A stretch of 64,000 nt of DNA from Hippophae tibetana (taxonomy: Eukaryota > Streptophyta > Magnoliopsida > Rosales > Elaeagnaceae). The position numbers and the translations under genes were made by a program. Of this stretch, positions 51,559-63,894 are shown piece after piece. The stretch lies in contig CM072803.1 in NCBI GenBank assembly GCA_037013495.1, forward strand, positions 50,729,627 to 50,793,626. The letters run 5' to 3'. The notes beneath the pieces are model-generated. The model made no database searches. It was not told the origin of the DNA and saw only the letters and a list, made by a program, of their open reading frames with translations. The stretch's first letter is position 1. Each line of letters starts with the position of its first letter.

Positions 51559-51666
51559 ATGGCTAGAAAAATTGCTATAATGGATGAGCGTAATATGTAC
51601 CATCATATTTATCTAACTCTTACTCTTAGAATGGGTTTGAAACCAAGATTTCTATATAGAAAGTGA
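51559..51666 (+). other. Class F plus-strand frame, truncated mid-way (35 codons)
   Basis: GAAAGTGACAACC replaces GAAAGGGACAACC and makes an in-frame TGA. With the copy at 49919 this gives two broken frames among nine class F monomers. Confidence 0.35.
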
Positions 51667-52736
51667 CAACCAAAGGCAAATTCATTACGATCCCATCCAA
51701 AACAACCACAATAACTTATAAATAAGTTAAGAATATTGATGTCAAAAATGAGTCGAAAAAGAGAATTATTGATCTCTTATTTAGAATAATGAACAAAATT
51801 TCAAATTTAAATAGTTTTGCATCATAAGACGTAATAATTTCACTTAAATATATCATAATTATTAGGAAATAAAACGCGTAGTATTTATTTCGCCAACTTT
51901 CTTTTGTAATATAGACATGAGAAAATGATTATGTTTTGTTTTCCCCTTATTGATTTTTCCTCCTGATCTATGATTATTTTCTTTCCTTTGTAAGTCCTAA
52001 TTCCCCGCACAGGAAATTCATGCAAATTATATTACCTCCCTTCTAAATGTAAAAATTTGATGGATAGAGGTTGTTTTAGACATCATTTGTAAACTTCTTG
52101 TTACATAGCTAGATAAATTGCTATTGTGGATGAACGTAATATGTAGCATCATATTTCACTAACTCTTACTCTTAAAATGGGTTTGAAACCTAGATTTCTA
52201 GGGAGAAAGGGACAACCGAAGGCAAATTAATTACGATCTCCTCCAAAACAACCAAAATAACTTATAAATAAGTTAAGAATATTGATGTCAAAAATGAGTC
52301 GAAAATGAGAATTATTAATCTCTTATTTAGAATAATGAACAAAATTTCAAATTTAAATAGTTTTGCATCATAAGACGAAATAATTTCACTTAAATATATC
52401 ATAATTATTAGGAAATAAAACGCGTAGTATTTATTTCGCCAACTTTCTTTTGTAATATAGACATGAGAAAATGATTATGTTTTATTTTCCCCTTATTGAT
52501 TTTTCCTCCAGATCTATGATCATTTTCTTTCCGTTGTAAGTCCTAATTCCCCGCACAGGCAAATTCAAGCAAATTATATTACCTCCCTTCCAAATGGAAA
52601 AAGTTGATGGATAGAGGTTGTTTTAGACATCATTTGTAAACTTCTTGTTACATAGCTAGAAAAATTGCTATTGTGGATGAACGTAATATGTAGCATCATA
52701 TTTCACTAACTCTTCCTGTTAAAATGGGTTTTAAAC

Positions 52737-53000
52737 CTAGATTTCTAAGGAGAAAGGGACAACCAATGGCAAATTCATTACGATCTCCTCCAAAACAACC
52801 ACAATAACATATAAATAAGTTAAGAATATTGATGTCAAAAATGAGTCGAAAATGAGAATTATTGATCTCTTATTTAGAATAATGAACAAAACTTCAAATT
52901 TAAATAGTTTTGCATCATAAGACGTAATAATTTCACTTAAATATATCATAATTATTAGGAAATAAAACGCGTAGTATTTATTTCGCCAACTTTCTTTCAT
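52737..53000 (-). other. Longest clean minus-strand frame (87 codons, ATG start)
   Basis: Combines the upstream ATG from CTTTCAT with an open second half (CATATAAATAAG), giving 87 codons from MKESW to SLEI. It sits in the last G-headed monomer before domain IV. This is the best single copy to test if anyone suspects the frame is translated. Predicted features are only hydrophobic segments. Confidence 0.25.
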
Positions 53001-54121
53001 AATATAGACATGACAAAATGATTATGTTTTATTTTCCCCTTATTGATTTTTGCTCATGATCTATGATTATTTTCTTTTCTTTGTAAATCCTAATTCCCCG
53101 CACAGGCAAATTCATGCAAATTATATTACCTCCATTCCAAATGGAAAAAGTTGATGGATAGAGGTTGTTTTAGACATGATTTGTAAACTTCTTGTTACAT
53201 AGCTAGAAAAATTGCTATTTTGGATGAACGTAATATGTAGCATCATATATCACTAACTCTTCCTCTTAAAATGGGTTCGAAACCTAGATTTCTAGGGAGA
53301 AAGGGACAACCAAAGGCAAATTAATTACGATCTCCTCCAAAACAACCAAAATAACTTATAAATAAGTAAAGAATATTGATGTCAAAAATGAGTCGAAAAT
53401 GAGAATTATTGATCTCTTATTTAGAATAATGAACAAAATTTCAAATTTAAATAGTTTTGCATCATAAGACGTAATAATTTCACTTAAATATATCATAATT
53501 ATTAGGAAATAAAACGCGTAGTATTTATTTCACCAACTTTCTGTTATAATATAGACATGAGAAAATGATTATGTTTTATTTTCCCCTTATTGATTTTTCC
53601 TCATAATCTATGAATATTTTCTTTCCTTTGTAAGTCCTAATTCCCCGCACAGGCAAATTCATGCAAATTATATAACCTCCCTTCCAATTGGAAAAAGTTG
53701 ATGGATAGAGGTTGTTTTAGACATCATTCGTAAACTTCTTGTTACATAGCTAGAAAAATTGCTATTGTGGATGAACGTAATATGTAGCATCATATTTCAC
53801 TAACTCTTCCTATTAAAATGGGTTTGAAACCTAGATTTCTAGGTATCAAGGGACAACCAAAGACTAACTCTTTACGATCTCCTACAAAACAACCACAATA
53901 ACTTATAAAAAAGTTAAGAATATTGATGTCAAAAATGAGTCGAAATGAGAATTATTGATCTCTTATTTAGAATAATGAAAACAAATTCAAATTTAAATAG
54001 TTTTGCATCATAAGACGTAATAATTTCACTTAAATATATCATAATTATTAGGAAATAAAACGCGTAGTATTTATTTCGCCAACTTTCTTTCATAATATAG
54101 ACATCAGAAAATGATTATGTT

Positions 54122-54340
54122 TTATTTTCCCCTTATTGATTTTTCCTCATGATCTATGAATATTTTCTTTCCTTGGTAAGTCCTAATTCCCCGCACAGGA
54201 AAATTCATGCAAATTATATTACCTCCCTTTCCAAATGGAAAAAGATGATGGATAGAGGTTGTTTTAGACATCATTTGTAAACTTCTTCTTACATAGCTAG
54301 AAAAATGGATATTTTGGATGAACGTAATATGTAGCATCAT
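54122..54340 (-). other. Class J minus-strand frame in a different register (72 codons)
   Basis: Spans the other half of the monomer, opening MMLHIT and ending SIRGK. The extra base in CTCCCTTTCC joins two frames that are separately closed elsewhere. The same frame occurs at 58499, 60140 and 62878. It exists only because of a one-base insertion shared by J copies, which argues against it being an ancestral gene. Confidence 0.2.
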
Positions 54341-56330
54341 ATTTCACTAATTCTTCCTCTTAAAATGGGTTTGAAACCTAGATTTCTTGGGAGAAAGGGA
54401 CAACCAAAGGCAAATTCATTACGATCTCCTAAAAAACAACCACAATAACTTATAAATAAGTTAAGAATATTGATGTCAAAAATGAGTCGAAGATGAGAAT
54501 TATTGATCTCTTATTTAGAATAATGAACAAAATTTCAAATTTAAATAGTTTTGCATCATAAGACGTAATAACTTCACTTAAATATATCATAATTATTAGG
54601 AAATAAAACGCGTAGTATTTATTTCGCGAACTTTCTTTTATAATATAGATATGAGAAAATGATTATGTTTTATTTTCCCCATATTGATTTTTCCCCATGA
54701 TCTATGATTATTTTCTTTCCGTTGTAAGTCCTAATTCCTCGCACAGGCAATTTCATGCAAATTATATTACCTCCCTTCCAAATGGAAAAAGTTGATGGAT
54801 AGAGGTTGTTTTAGACATCATTTGTAAACTTCTTGTTACATAGCTAGAAAAATTGCTATTGTGGATGAACGTAATATGTAGCATCATATTTCACTAACTC
54901 TTCCTCTTAAAATGGGTTTAAAACATAGATTTCTAGGGAGAAAGGGACAACCAAAGGCAAATTCATTACGATCTCCTCTAAAACAACCACAATAACTTAT
55001 AAATAAGTTAATAATATTGATGTCAAAAATGAGTCGAAAATGAGAATTATTGATCTCTTATTTAGAATAATGAACAAAATTTCAAATTTAAATAGTTTTG
55101 CATCATAAGACGTAATAATTTCACTTAAATATATCATAATTATTAGGAAATAAAACGCGTAGTATTTATTTCGCCAACTTTCTTTTATAATATAGACATG
55201 AGAAAATGATTATATTTTATTTTCCCCTTATTGATTTTTCCTCATGATCTATGATTCTTTTCTTTTCTTTGTAAATCCTAATTCCCCGCAGAGGCAAATT
55301 CATGCAAATTATATTACCTCCATTCGAAATGGAAAAAGTTGATGGATAGAGGTTGTTTTAGACATCATTTGTAAACTTCTTGTTACATAGCTAGGAAAAT
55401 TGTTATTGTGGATGAACGTAATATGTAGAATCATATTTCACTAACTCTTCCTATTAAAATGGGTTTGAAACCTAGATTTCTAGGCAGAAAGGGACAACCA
55501 AACACTAACTCTTTACGATCTCCTCCAAAACAACCACAATAACTTATAAATAAGTTAAGAATATTGATGTCAAAAATGAGTCGAAATGAGAATTATTGAT
55601 CTCTTATTTAGAATAATGAAAAAAAATTCAAATGTAAATAGTTTTATATCTTAAGACGTAATAATTTCACTTAAATATATCATAATTATTAGGAAATAAA
55701 ACACGTAGTATTTATTTTGCCAACTTTCTTTTATAATATAGATATGAGAAATGATTATGTTTTTTTTTCCCCATATTGATTTTCCCCATAATCTATGATT
55801 ATTTTCTTTCCTCTGTAAGTCTTAATTCCCCGCACAGGCAAATTCATGCAAATTATATTATCTCCATTACAAATGGAAAAATTTGATGGATAGAGGTTGT
55901 TTTAGACATCATTTGTAAACTTCTTGTTACATAGCTAGAAAAATTGCTATTGTGGATGAGCGTAATATGTAGCATCATATTTCACTAACTCTTACTCTTA
56001 AAATGGGTTTGAAACCTAGATTTCTAGGGAGAAAGGGACAACCAAAGGCAAATTCATTACGATCTCCTCGAAAACAACCACAATAACATATAAATAAGTT
56101 AAGAATATTGATGTCAAAAATGAGTCGAAAATGAGAATTATTGATCTCTTATTTAGAATAATGAACAAAATTTCAAATTTAAATAGTTTTGCATCATAAG
56201 ACGTAATAATTTAACTTAAATATATCATAATTATTAGGAAATAAAACGCGTAGTATTTATTTCGCCAACTTTCTTTTATAATATAGACATGAGAAAATGA
56301 TTATGTTATATTTTCCCCTTATTGATTTTT

Positions 56331-59300
56331 CCCCATGATCTATGATTATTTTCTTTTCTTTGTAAATCCTAATTCTCCGCATAGGCAAATTCATGCAAAT
56401 TATATTACCTCCATTCCAACTGGAAAAAGTTGATGGATAGAGGTTGTTTTAGACATCATTTGTAAACTTTTTGTTACATGGCTAGAAAAATTGCTATAAT
56501 GGATGAGCGTAATATGTACCATCATATTTATCTAACTCTTACTCTTAGAATGGGTTTGAAACCAAGATTTCTAGATAGAAAGGGACAACCAATGGCAAAT
56601 TCATTACGATCCCATCCAAAACAACCACAATAACTTATAAATAAGTTAAGAATATTGATGTAAAAAATGAGTCGAAAAAGAGAATTATTGATCTCTTATT
56701 TAGAATAATGAAAACAATTTCAAATTTAAATAGTTTTGCATCATAAGACGTAATAATTTCACTTAAATATATCATAATTAATAGGAAATAAAACGCGTAG
56801 TATTTATTTCGCCAACTTTCTTTTGTAATATAGACATGAGAAAATGATTATGTTTTATTTTCCCCTTATTGATTTTTCCTCCAGATCTATGATTATTTTC
56901 TTTCCTTTGTAAGTCCTAATTCCTCGCACAGGCAATTCATGCAAATTATATTACCTCCCTTCTAAATGAAAAAAGTTGATGGATAGAGGTTGTTTTAGAC
57001 ATCATTTGTAAACTTCTTGTTACATAGCTAGATAAATTGCTATTGTGGATGAACGTAATATGTAGCATCATATTTCACTAACTCTTACTCTTAAAATGGG
57101 TTTGAAACCTAGATTTCTAGGGAGAAAGGGACAACCAAAGGCAAATTAATTACGATCTCCTCCAAAACAACCAAAATAACTTATAAATAAGTTAAGAATA
57201 TTGATGTCAAAAATGAGTCGAAAATGAGAATTATTAATCTCTTATTTCGAATAATGAACAAAATTTCAAATTTAAATAGTTTTGCATCATAAGACGTAAT
57301 AATTTCACTTAAATATATCATAATTATTAGGAAATAAAACGCGTAGTATTTATTTCGCCAACTTTCTATTATAATATAGACATGAGAAAATGATTATGTT
57401 TTAATTTATTTTCCCCTTATTGATTTTTCCACATGATCTATGATCATTTTCTTTCCGTTGTAAGTCCTAATTCCCCGCACAGGCAAATTCATGCAAATTA
57501 TATTAACTCCCTTCCAAATGGAAAAAGTTGATGGATAGAGGTTGTTTTAAACATCATTTGTAAACTTCTTGTTACATAGCTAGAAAAATTGCTATTGTGG
57601 ATGAACGTTATATGTAGCATCATATTTCACTAACTCTTCATATTAAAATGGGTTTGAAACCTAGATTTCTAAGGAGAAAGGGTCAACCAATGGCAAATTC
57701 ATTACGATCTCCTCCAAAACAACCACAATAACATATAAATAAGTTAAGAATATTGATGTCAAAAATGAGTCGAAAATGAGAATTATTGATCTCTTATTTA
57801 GAATAATGAACAAAATTTCAAATTTAAATAGTTTTGCTTAATAAGACGTAATAATTTCACTTAAATATATCATAATTATTAGGAAATAAAACGCGTAGTA
57901 TTTATTTCGCCAACTTTCTGTTATAATATAGACATGAGAAAATGATTATGTTTTATTTTCCCCTATTTGATTTTTCCTCATGATCTATGAATATTTTCTT
58001 TCCTTTGTAAGTCCTAATTCCCCGCACAGGAAAATTCATGCAAATTATATAACCTCCCTTCCAAATGGAAAAAGTTGATGGATAGAGGTTGTTTTAGACA
58101 TCATTCGTAAACTTCTTGTTACATAGCTAGAAAAATTGCTATTGTGGATGAACGTAATATGTAGCATCATATTTCACTAACTCTTCCTATTAAAATGGGT
58201 TTGAAACCTAGATTTCTAGGTAGAAAGGGACAACCAAAGACTAACTCTTTACGATCTCCTCCAAAACAACCACAATAACTTATAAATAAGTTAAGAATAT
58301 TGATGTCAAAAATGAGTCGAAATGAGAATTATTGATCTCTTATTTAGAATAAAGAAAAACAATTCAAATTTAAATAGTTTTGCATCAAAAGACGTAATAA
58401 TTTCACTTAAATATATCATAATTATTAGGAAATAAAACGCGTAGTATTTATTTCGCCAACTTTCTTTCATAATACAGATATCAGAAAATGATTATGTTTT
58501 ATTTTCCCCTTATTGATTTTTCCTCATGATCTATGAATATTTTCTTTCCTTGGTAAGTCCTAATTCCCCGCACAGGAAAATTCATGCAAATTATATTACC
58601 TCCCTTTCCAAATGGAAAAAGATGATGGATAGAGGTTGTTTTAGACATCATTTGTAAACTTCTTCTTACATAGCTAGAAAAATTGCTATTGTGGATGAGC
58701 GTAATATGTAGCATCATATTTCACTAACTCTTACTCTTAAAATGGGTTTGAAACCTAGATTTCTAGGGAGAAAGGGACAACCAAAGGCAAATTCATTACG
58801 ATGCCATCCAAAAAAACCACAATAATTTATAAATAAGTTAAGAATATTGATGTAAAAAATGAGTCGAAAATGAGAATTATTGATCTCTTATTTAGAATAA
58901 TGAAAAAAATTTCAAATTTAAATAGTTTTGCATCATAAGACGTAATAATTTCTCTTAAATATATCATAATTATTAGGAAATAAAACGCGTAGTATTTATT
59001 TCGCGAACTTTCTTTTATAATATAGATATGAGAAAATGATTATGTTTTATTTTCCCCATATTGATTTTTCCCCATGATCTATGATTATTTTCTTTCCGTT
59101 GTAAGTCCTAATTCCTCGCACAGGCAATTTCATGCAAATTATATTACCTCCCTTCCAAATGGAAAAAGTTGATGGATAGAGGTTGTTTTAGACATCATTT
59201 GTAAACTTCTTGTTACATAGCTAGAAAAATTGCTATTGTGGATGAACGTAATATGTAGCATCATATTTCACTAACTCTTCCTCTTAAAATGGGTTCGAAA

Positions 59301-60708
59301 CCTAGATTTCTAGGGAGAAAGGGACAACCAAAGGCAAATTAATTACGATCTCCTCCAAAACAACCAAAATAACTTATAAATAAGTAAAGAATATTGATGT
59401 CAAAAATGAGTCGAAAATGAGAATTATTGATCTCTTATTTAGAATAATAAACAAAATTTCAAATTTAAATAGTTTTGCATCATAAGACGTAATAATTTCA
59501 CTTAAATATATCATAATTATTAGGAAATAAAACGCGTAGTATTTATTTCACCAACTTTCTGTTATAATATAGACATGAGAAAATGATTATGTTTTATTTT
59601 CCCCTTATTGATTTTTCCTCATAATCTATGAATATTTTCTTTCCTTTGTAAGTCCTAATTCCCCGCATAGGCAAATTCATGCAAATTATATAACCTCCCT
59701 TCCAATTGGAAAAAGTTGATGGATAGAGGTTGTTTTAGACATCATTTGTAAACTTCTTGTTACATAGCTAGAAAAATTGCTATTGTGGATGAACGTAATA
59801 TGTAGCATCATATTTCACTAACTCTTCCTATTAAAATGGGTTTGAAACCTAGATTTCTAGGTAGAAAGGGACAACCAAAGACTAACTCTTTACGATCTCC
59901 TCCAAAACAACCACAATAACTTATAAAAAAGTTAAGAATATTGATGTCAAAAATGAGTCGAAATGAGAATTATTGATCTCTTATTTAGAATAATGAAAAA
60001 AAATTCAAATTTAAATAGTTTTGCATCATAAGACGTAATAATTTCACTTAAATATATCATAATTATTAGGAAATAAAACGCGTAGTATTTATTTCGCCAA
60101 CTTTCTTTCATAATATAGACATCAGAAAATGATTATGTTTTATTTTCCCCTTATTGATTTTTCCTCATGATCTATGAATATTTTCTTTCCTTGGTAAGTC
60201 CTAATTCCCCGCACAGGAAAATTCATGCAAATTATATTACCTCCCTTTCCAAATGGAAAAAGATGATGGATAGAGGTTGTTTTAGACATCATTTGTAAAC
60301 TTCTTCTTACATAGCTAGAAAAATGGATATTGTGGATGAACGTAATATGTAGCATCATATTTCACTAATTCTTCCTCTTAAAATGGGTTTGAAACCTAGA
60401 TTTCTTGGGAGAAAGGGACAACCAAAGGCAAATTCATTACGATCTCCTAAAAAACAACCACAATAACTTATAAATAAGTTAAGAATATTGATGTCAAAAA
60501 TGAGTCGAAGATGAGAATTATTGATCTCTTATTTAGAATAATGAACAAAATTTCAAATTTAAATAGTTTTGCATCATAAGACGTAATAACTTAACTTAAA
60601 TATATCATAATTATTAGGAAATAAAACGCGTAGTATTTATTTCGCGAACTTTCTTTTATAATATAGATATGAGAAAATGATTATGTTTTATTTTCCCCAT
60701 ATTGATTT
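56331..60708 (+). repeat. Eight-monomer HOR unit (F-E-G-H-J-K-H-J), copy 1, ~4.38 kb
   Basis: Eight monomers in fixed order. The five-base insertion GTTTTAATTTATTTTCCCC at 57399, the J frame at 58499-58717 and the F core at 56478 recur at 61779, 62878 and 60858, offsets of 4379-4380. The unit contains two H-J pairs that differ from each other. Confidence 0.82.
57401..57410. other. Five-base insertion marker of class G in domain IV
   Basis: The usual GTTTTATTTTCCCC reads GTTTTAATTTATTTTCCCC here and again at 61781-61790. It looks like a short slippage duplication of an ATTT-type unit. Being private to two copies 4380 bases apart, it is a clean tag for the 8-monomer HOR. Confidence 0.9.
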
Positions 60709-60857
60709 TTCCCCATGATCTATGATTATTTTCTTTCCGTTGTAAATCCTAATTCTCCGCACCGGCAAATTCATGCAAATTATATTACCTCCATTCCAAC
60801 TGGAAAAAGTTGAGGGATAGAGGTTGTTTTAGACATCATTTGTAAACTTTTTGTTAC

Positions 60858-61013
60858 ATGGCTAGAAAAATTGCTATAATGGATGAGCGTAATATGTACC
60901 ATCATATTTATCTAACTCTTACTCTTAGAATGGGTTTGAAACCAAGATTTCTAGATAGAAAGGGACAACCAATGGCAAATTCATTACGATCCCATCCAAA
61001 ACAACCACAATAA
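60858..61013 (+). other. Class F plus-strand frame in domain IV, intact
   Basis: Same 51-codon frame as at 43358, with CTAGATAGA (Leu-Asp-Arg) in place of CTATATAGA and ATGGCA in place of AAGGCA, as in the copy at 56478. Its persistence in a divergent domain about 17 kb away shows the open state is older than the domain III duplications. Confidence 0.3.
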
Positions 61014-63639
61014 CTTATAAATAAGTTAAGAATATTGATGTAAAAAATGAGTCGAAAAAGAGAATTATTGATCTCTTATTTAGAATAATGAAAACAATTT
61101 CAAATTTAAATAGTTTTGCATCATAAGACGTAATAATTTCACTTAAATATATCATAATTATTAGGAAATAAAACGCGTAGTATTTATTTCGCCAACTTTC
61201 TTTTGTAATATAGACATGAGAAAATGATTATGTTTTATTTTCCCCTTATTGATTTTTCCTCCAGATCTATGATTATTTTCTTTCCTTTGTAAGTCCTAAT
61301 TCCTCGCACAGGCAATTCATGCAAATTATATTACCTCCCTTCTAAATGTAAAAAGTTGATGGTTAGAGGTTGTTTTAGACATCATTTGTAAACTTCTTGT
61401 TACATAGCTAGATAAATTGCTATTGTGGATGAACGTAATATGTAGCATCATATTTCACTAACTCTTACTCTTAAAATGGGTTTGAAACCTAGATTTCTAG
61501 GGAGAAAGGGACAACCAAAGGCAAATTAATTACGATCTCCTCCAAAACAACCAAAATAACTTATAAATAAGTTAAGAATATTGATGTCAAAAATGAGTCG
61601 AAAATGAGAATTATTAATCTCTTATTTCGAATAATGAACAAAATTTCAAATTTAAATAGTTTTGCATCATAAGACGTAATAATTTCACTTAAATATATCA
61701 TAATTATTATGAAATAAAACGCGTAGTATTTATTTCGCCAACTTTCTATTATAATATAGACATGAGAAAATGATTATGTTTTAATTTATTTTCCCCTTAT
61801 TGATTTTTCCACATAATCTATGATCATTTTCTTTCCGTTGTAAGTCCTAATTCCCCGCACAGGCAAATTCATGCAAATTATATTACCTCCCTTCCAAATG
61901 GAAAAAGTTGATGGATAGAGGTTGTTTTAAACATCATTTGTAAACTTCTTGTTACATAGCTAGAAAAATTGCTATTGTGGATGAACGTAATATGTAGCAT
62001 CATATTTCACTAACTCTTTCTATTAAAATGGGTTTGAAACCTAGATTTCTAAGGAGAAAGGGACAACCAATGGCAAATTCATTACGATCTCCTCCAAAAC
62101 AACCACAATAACATATAAATAAGTTAAGAATATTGATGTCAAAAATGAGTCGAAAATGAGAATTATTGATCTCTTATTTAGAATAATGAACAAAATTTCA
62201 AATTTAAATAGTTTTGCATAATAAGACGTAATAATTTCACTTAAATATATCATAATTATTAGGAAATAAAACGCGTAGTATTTATTTCGCCAACTTTCTG
62301 TTATAATATAGACATGAGAAAATGATTATGTTTTATTTTCCCCTATTTGATTTTTCCTCATGATCTATGAATATTTTCTTTCCTTTGTAAGTCCTAATTC
62401 CCCGCACAGGAAAATTCATGCAAATTATATAACCTCCCTTCCAAATGGAAAAAGTTGATGGATAGAGGTTGTTTTAGACATCATTCGTAAACTTCTTGTT
62501 ACATAGCTAGAAAAATTGCTATTGTGGATGAACGTAATATGTAGCATCATATTTCACTAACTCTTCTATTAAAATGGGTTTGAAACCTAGATTTCTAGGT
62601 AGAAAGGGACAACCAAAGACTAACTCTTTACGATCTCCTCCAAAACAACCACAATAACTTATAAATAAGTTAAGAATATTGATGTCAAAAATGAGTCGAA
62701 ATGAGAATTATTGATCTCTTATTTAGAATAATGAAAAACAATTCAAATTTAAATAGTTTTGCATCATAAGACGTAATAATTTCACTTAAATATATCATAA
62801 TTATTAGGAAATAAAACGCGTAGTATTTATTTCGCCAACTTTCTTTCATAATATAGATATCAGAAAATGATTATGTTTTATTTTCCCCTTATTGATTTTT
62901 CCTCATGATATATGAATATTTTCTTTCCTTGGTAAGTCCTAATTCCCCGCACAGGAAAATTCATGCAAATTATATTACCTCCCTTTCCAAATGGAAAAAG
63001 ATGATGGATAGAGGTTGTTTTAGACATCATTTGTAAACTTCTTCTTACATAGCTAGAAAAATTGCTATTGTGGATGAGCGTAATATGTAGCATCATATTT
63101 CACTAACTCTTACTCTTAAAATGGGTTTGAAACCTAGATTTCTAGGGAGAAAGGGACAACCAAAGGCAAATTCATTACGATGCCATCCAAAAAAACCACA
63201 ATAATTTATAAATAAGTTAAGAATATTGATGTAAAAAATGAGTCGAAAATGAGAATTATTGATCTCTTATTTAGAATAATGAAAAAAATTTCAAATTTAA
63301 ATAGTTTTGCATCATAAGACGTAATAATTTCTCTTAAATATATCATAATTATTAGGAAATAAAACGCGTAGTATTTATTTCGCGAACTTTCTTTTATAAT
63401 ATAGATATGAGAAAATGATTATGTTTTATTTTCCCCATATTGATTTTTCCCCATGATCTATGATTATTTTCTTTCCGTTGTAAGTCCTAATTCCTCGCAT
63501 AGGCAATTTCATGCAAATTATATTACCTCCCTTCCAAATGGAAAAAGTTGATGGATAGAGGTTGTTTTAGACATCATTTGTAAACTTCTTGTTACATAGC
63601 TAGAAAAATTGCTATTGTGGATGAACGTAATATGTAGCA

Positions 63640-63894
63640 TCATATTTCTCTAACTCTTCCTCTTAAAATGGGTTTAAAACATAGATTTCTAGGGAGAAAG
63701 GGACAACCAAAGGCAAATTCATTACGATCTCCCCCAAAACAACCACAATAACTTATAAATAAGTTAATAATATTGATGACAAAAATGAGTCGAAAATTAA
63801 AAATATTTGATCTCTTATTTAGAATAATGAACAAAATTTCAAATTTAAATAGTTTTGCATCATAAGACGTAATAATTTCACTTAAATATATCAT
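63640..63894 (-). other. Frame-shifted version of the minus-strand frame (84 codons)
   Basis: Starts like the other copies (MIYLSEIITS), then shifts register after about 29 residues because of a one-base gain in the changed segment near 63800 (AAAATTAAAAATATTTG). The remainder reads another frame to the end. A shift without loss of openness in AT-rich sequence shows how easily such frames arise here. Confidence 0.2.

Larger units (their letters stand above)
41572..53050 (+). repeat. Array domain III: classes C, E, F, G
   Basis: Class order by eye is E C C F F E E G C F E C F F C F E G F E G. The switch from domain II is sharp. CTTACTCTT, CTAGATAAATTG, TCTAAATGTAAA and TTCGCCAAC appear together and the CTCCTCCTCTT/AATCGAG variants vanish. 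E monomers lack one base (ACAGGAAATTC instead of ACAGGCAAATTC), so they are 546 bases. C monomers here differ from domain II C copies by CCTTCCAAATGG. Confidence 0.82.
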
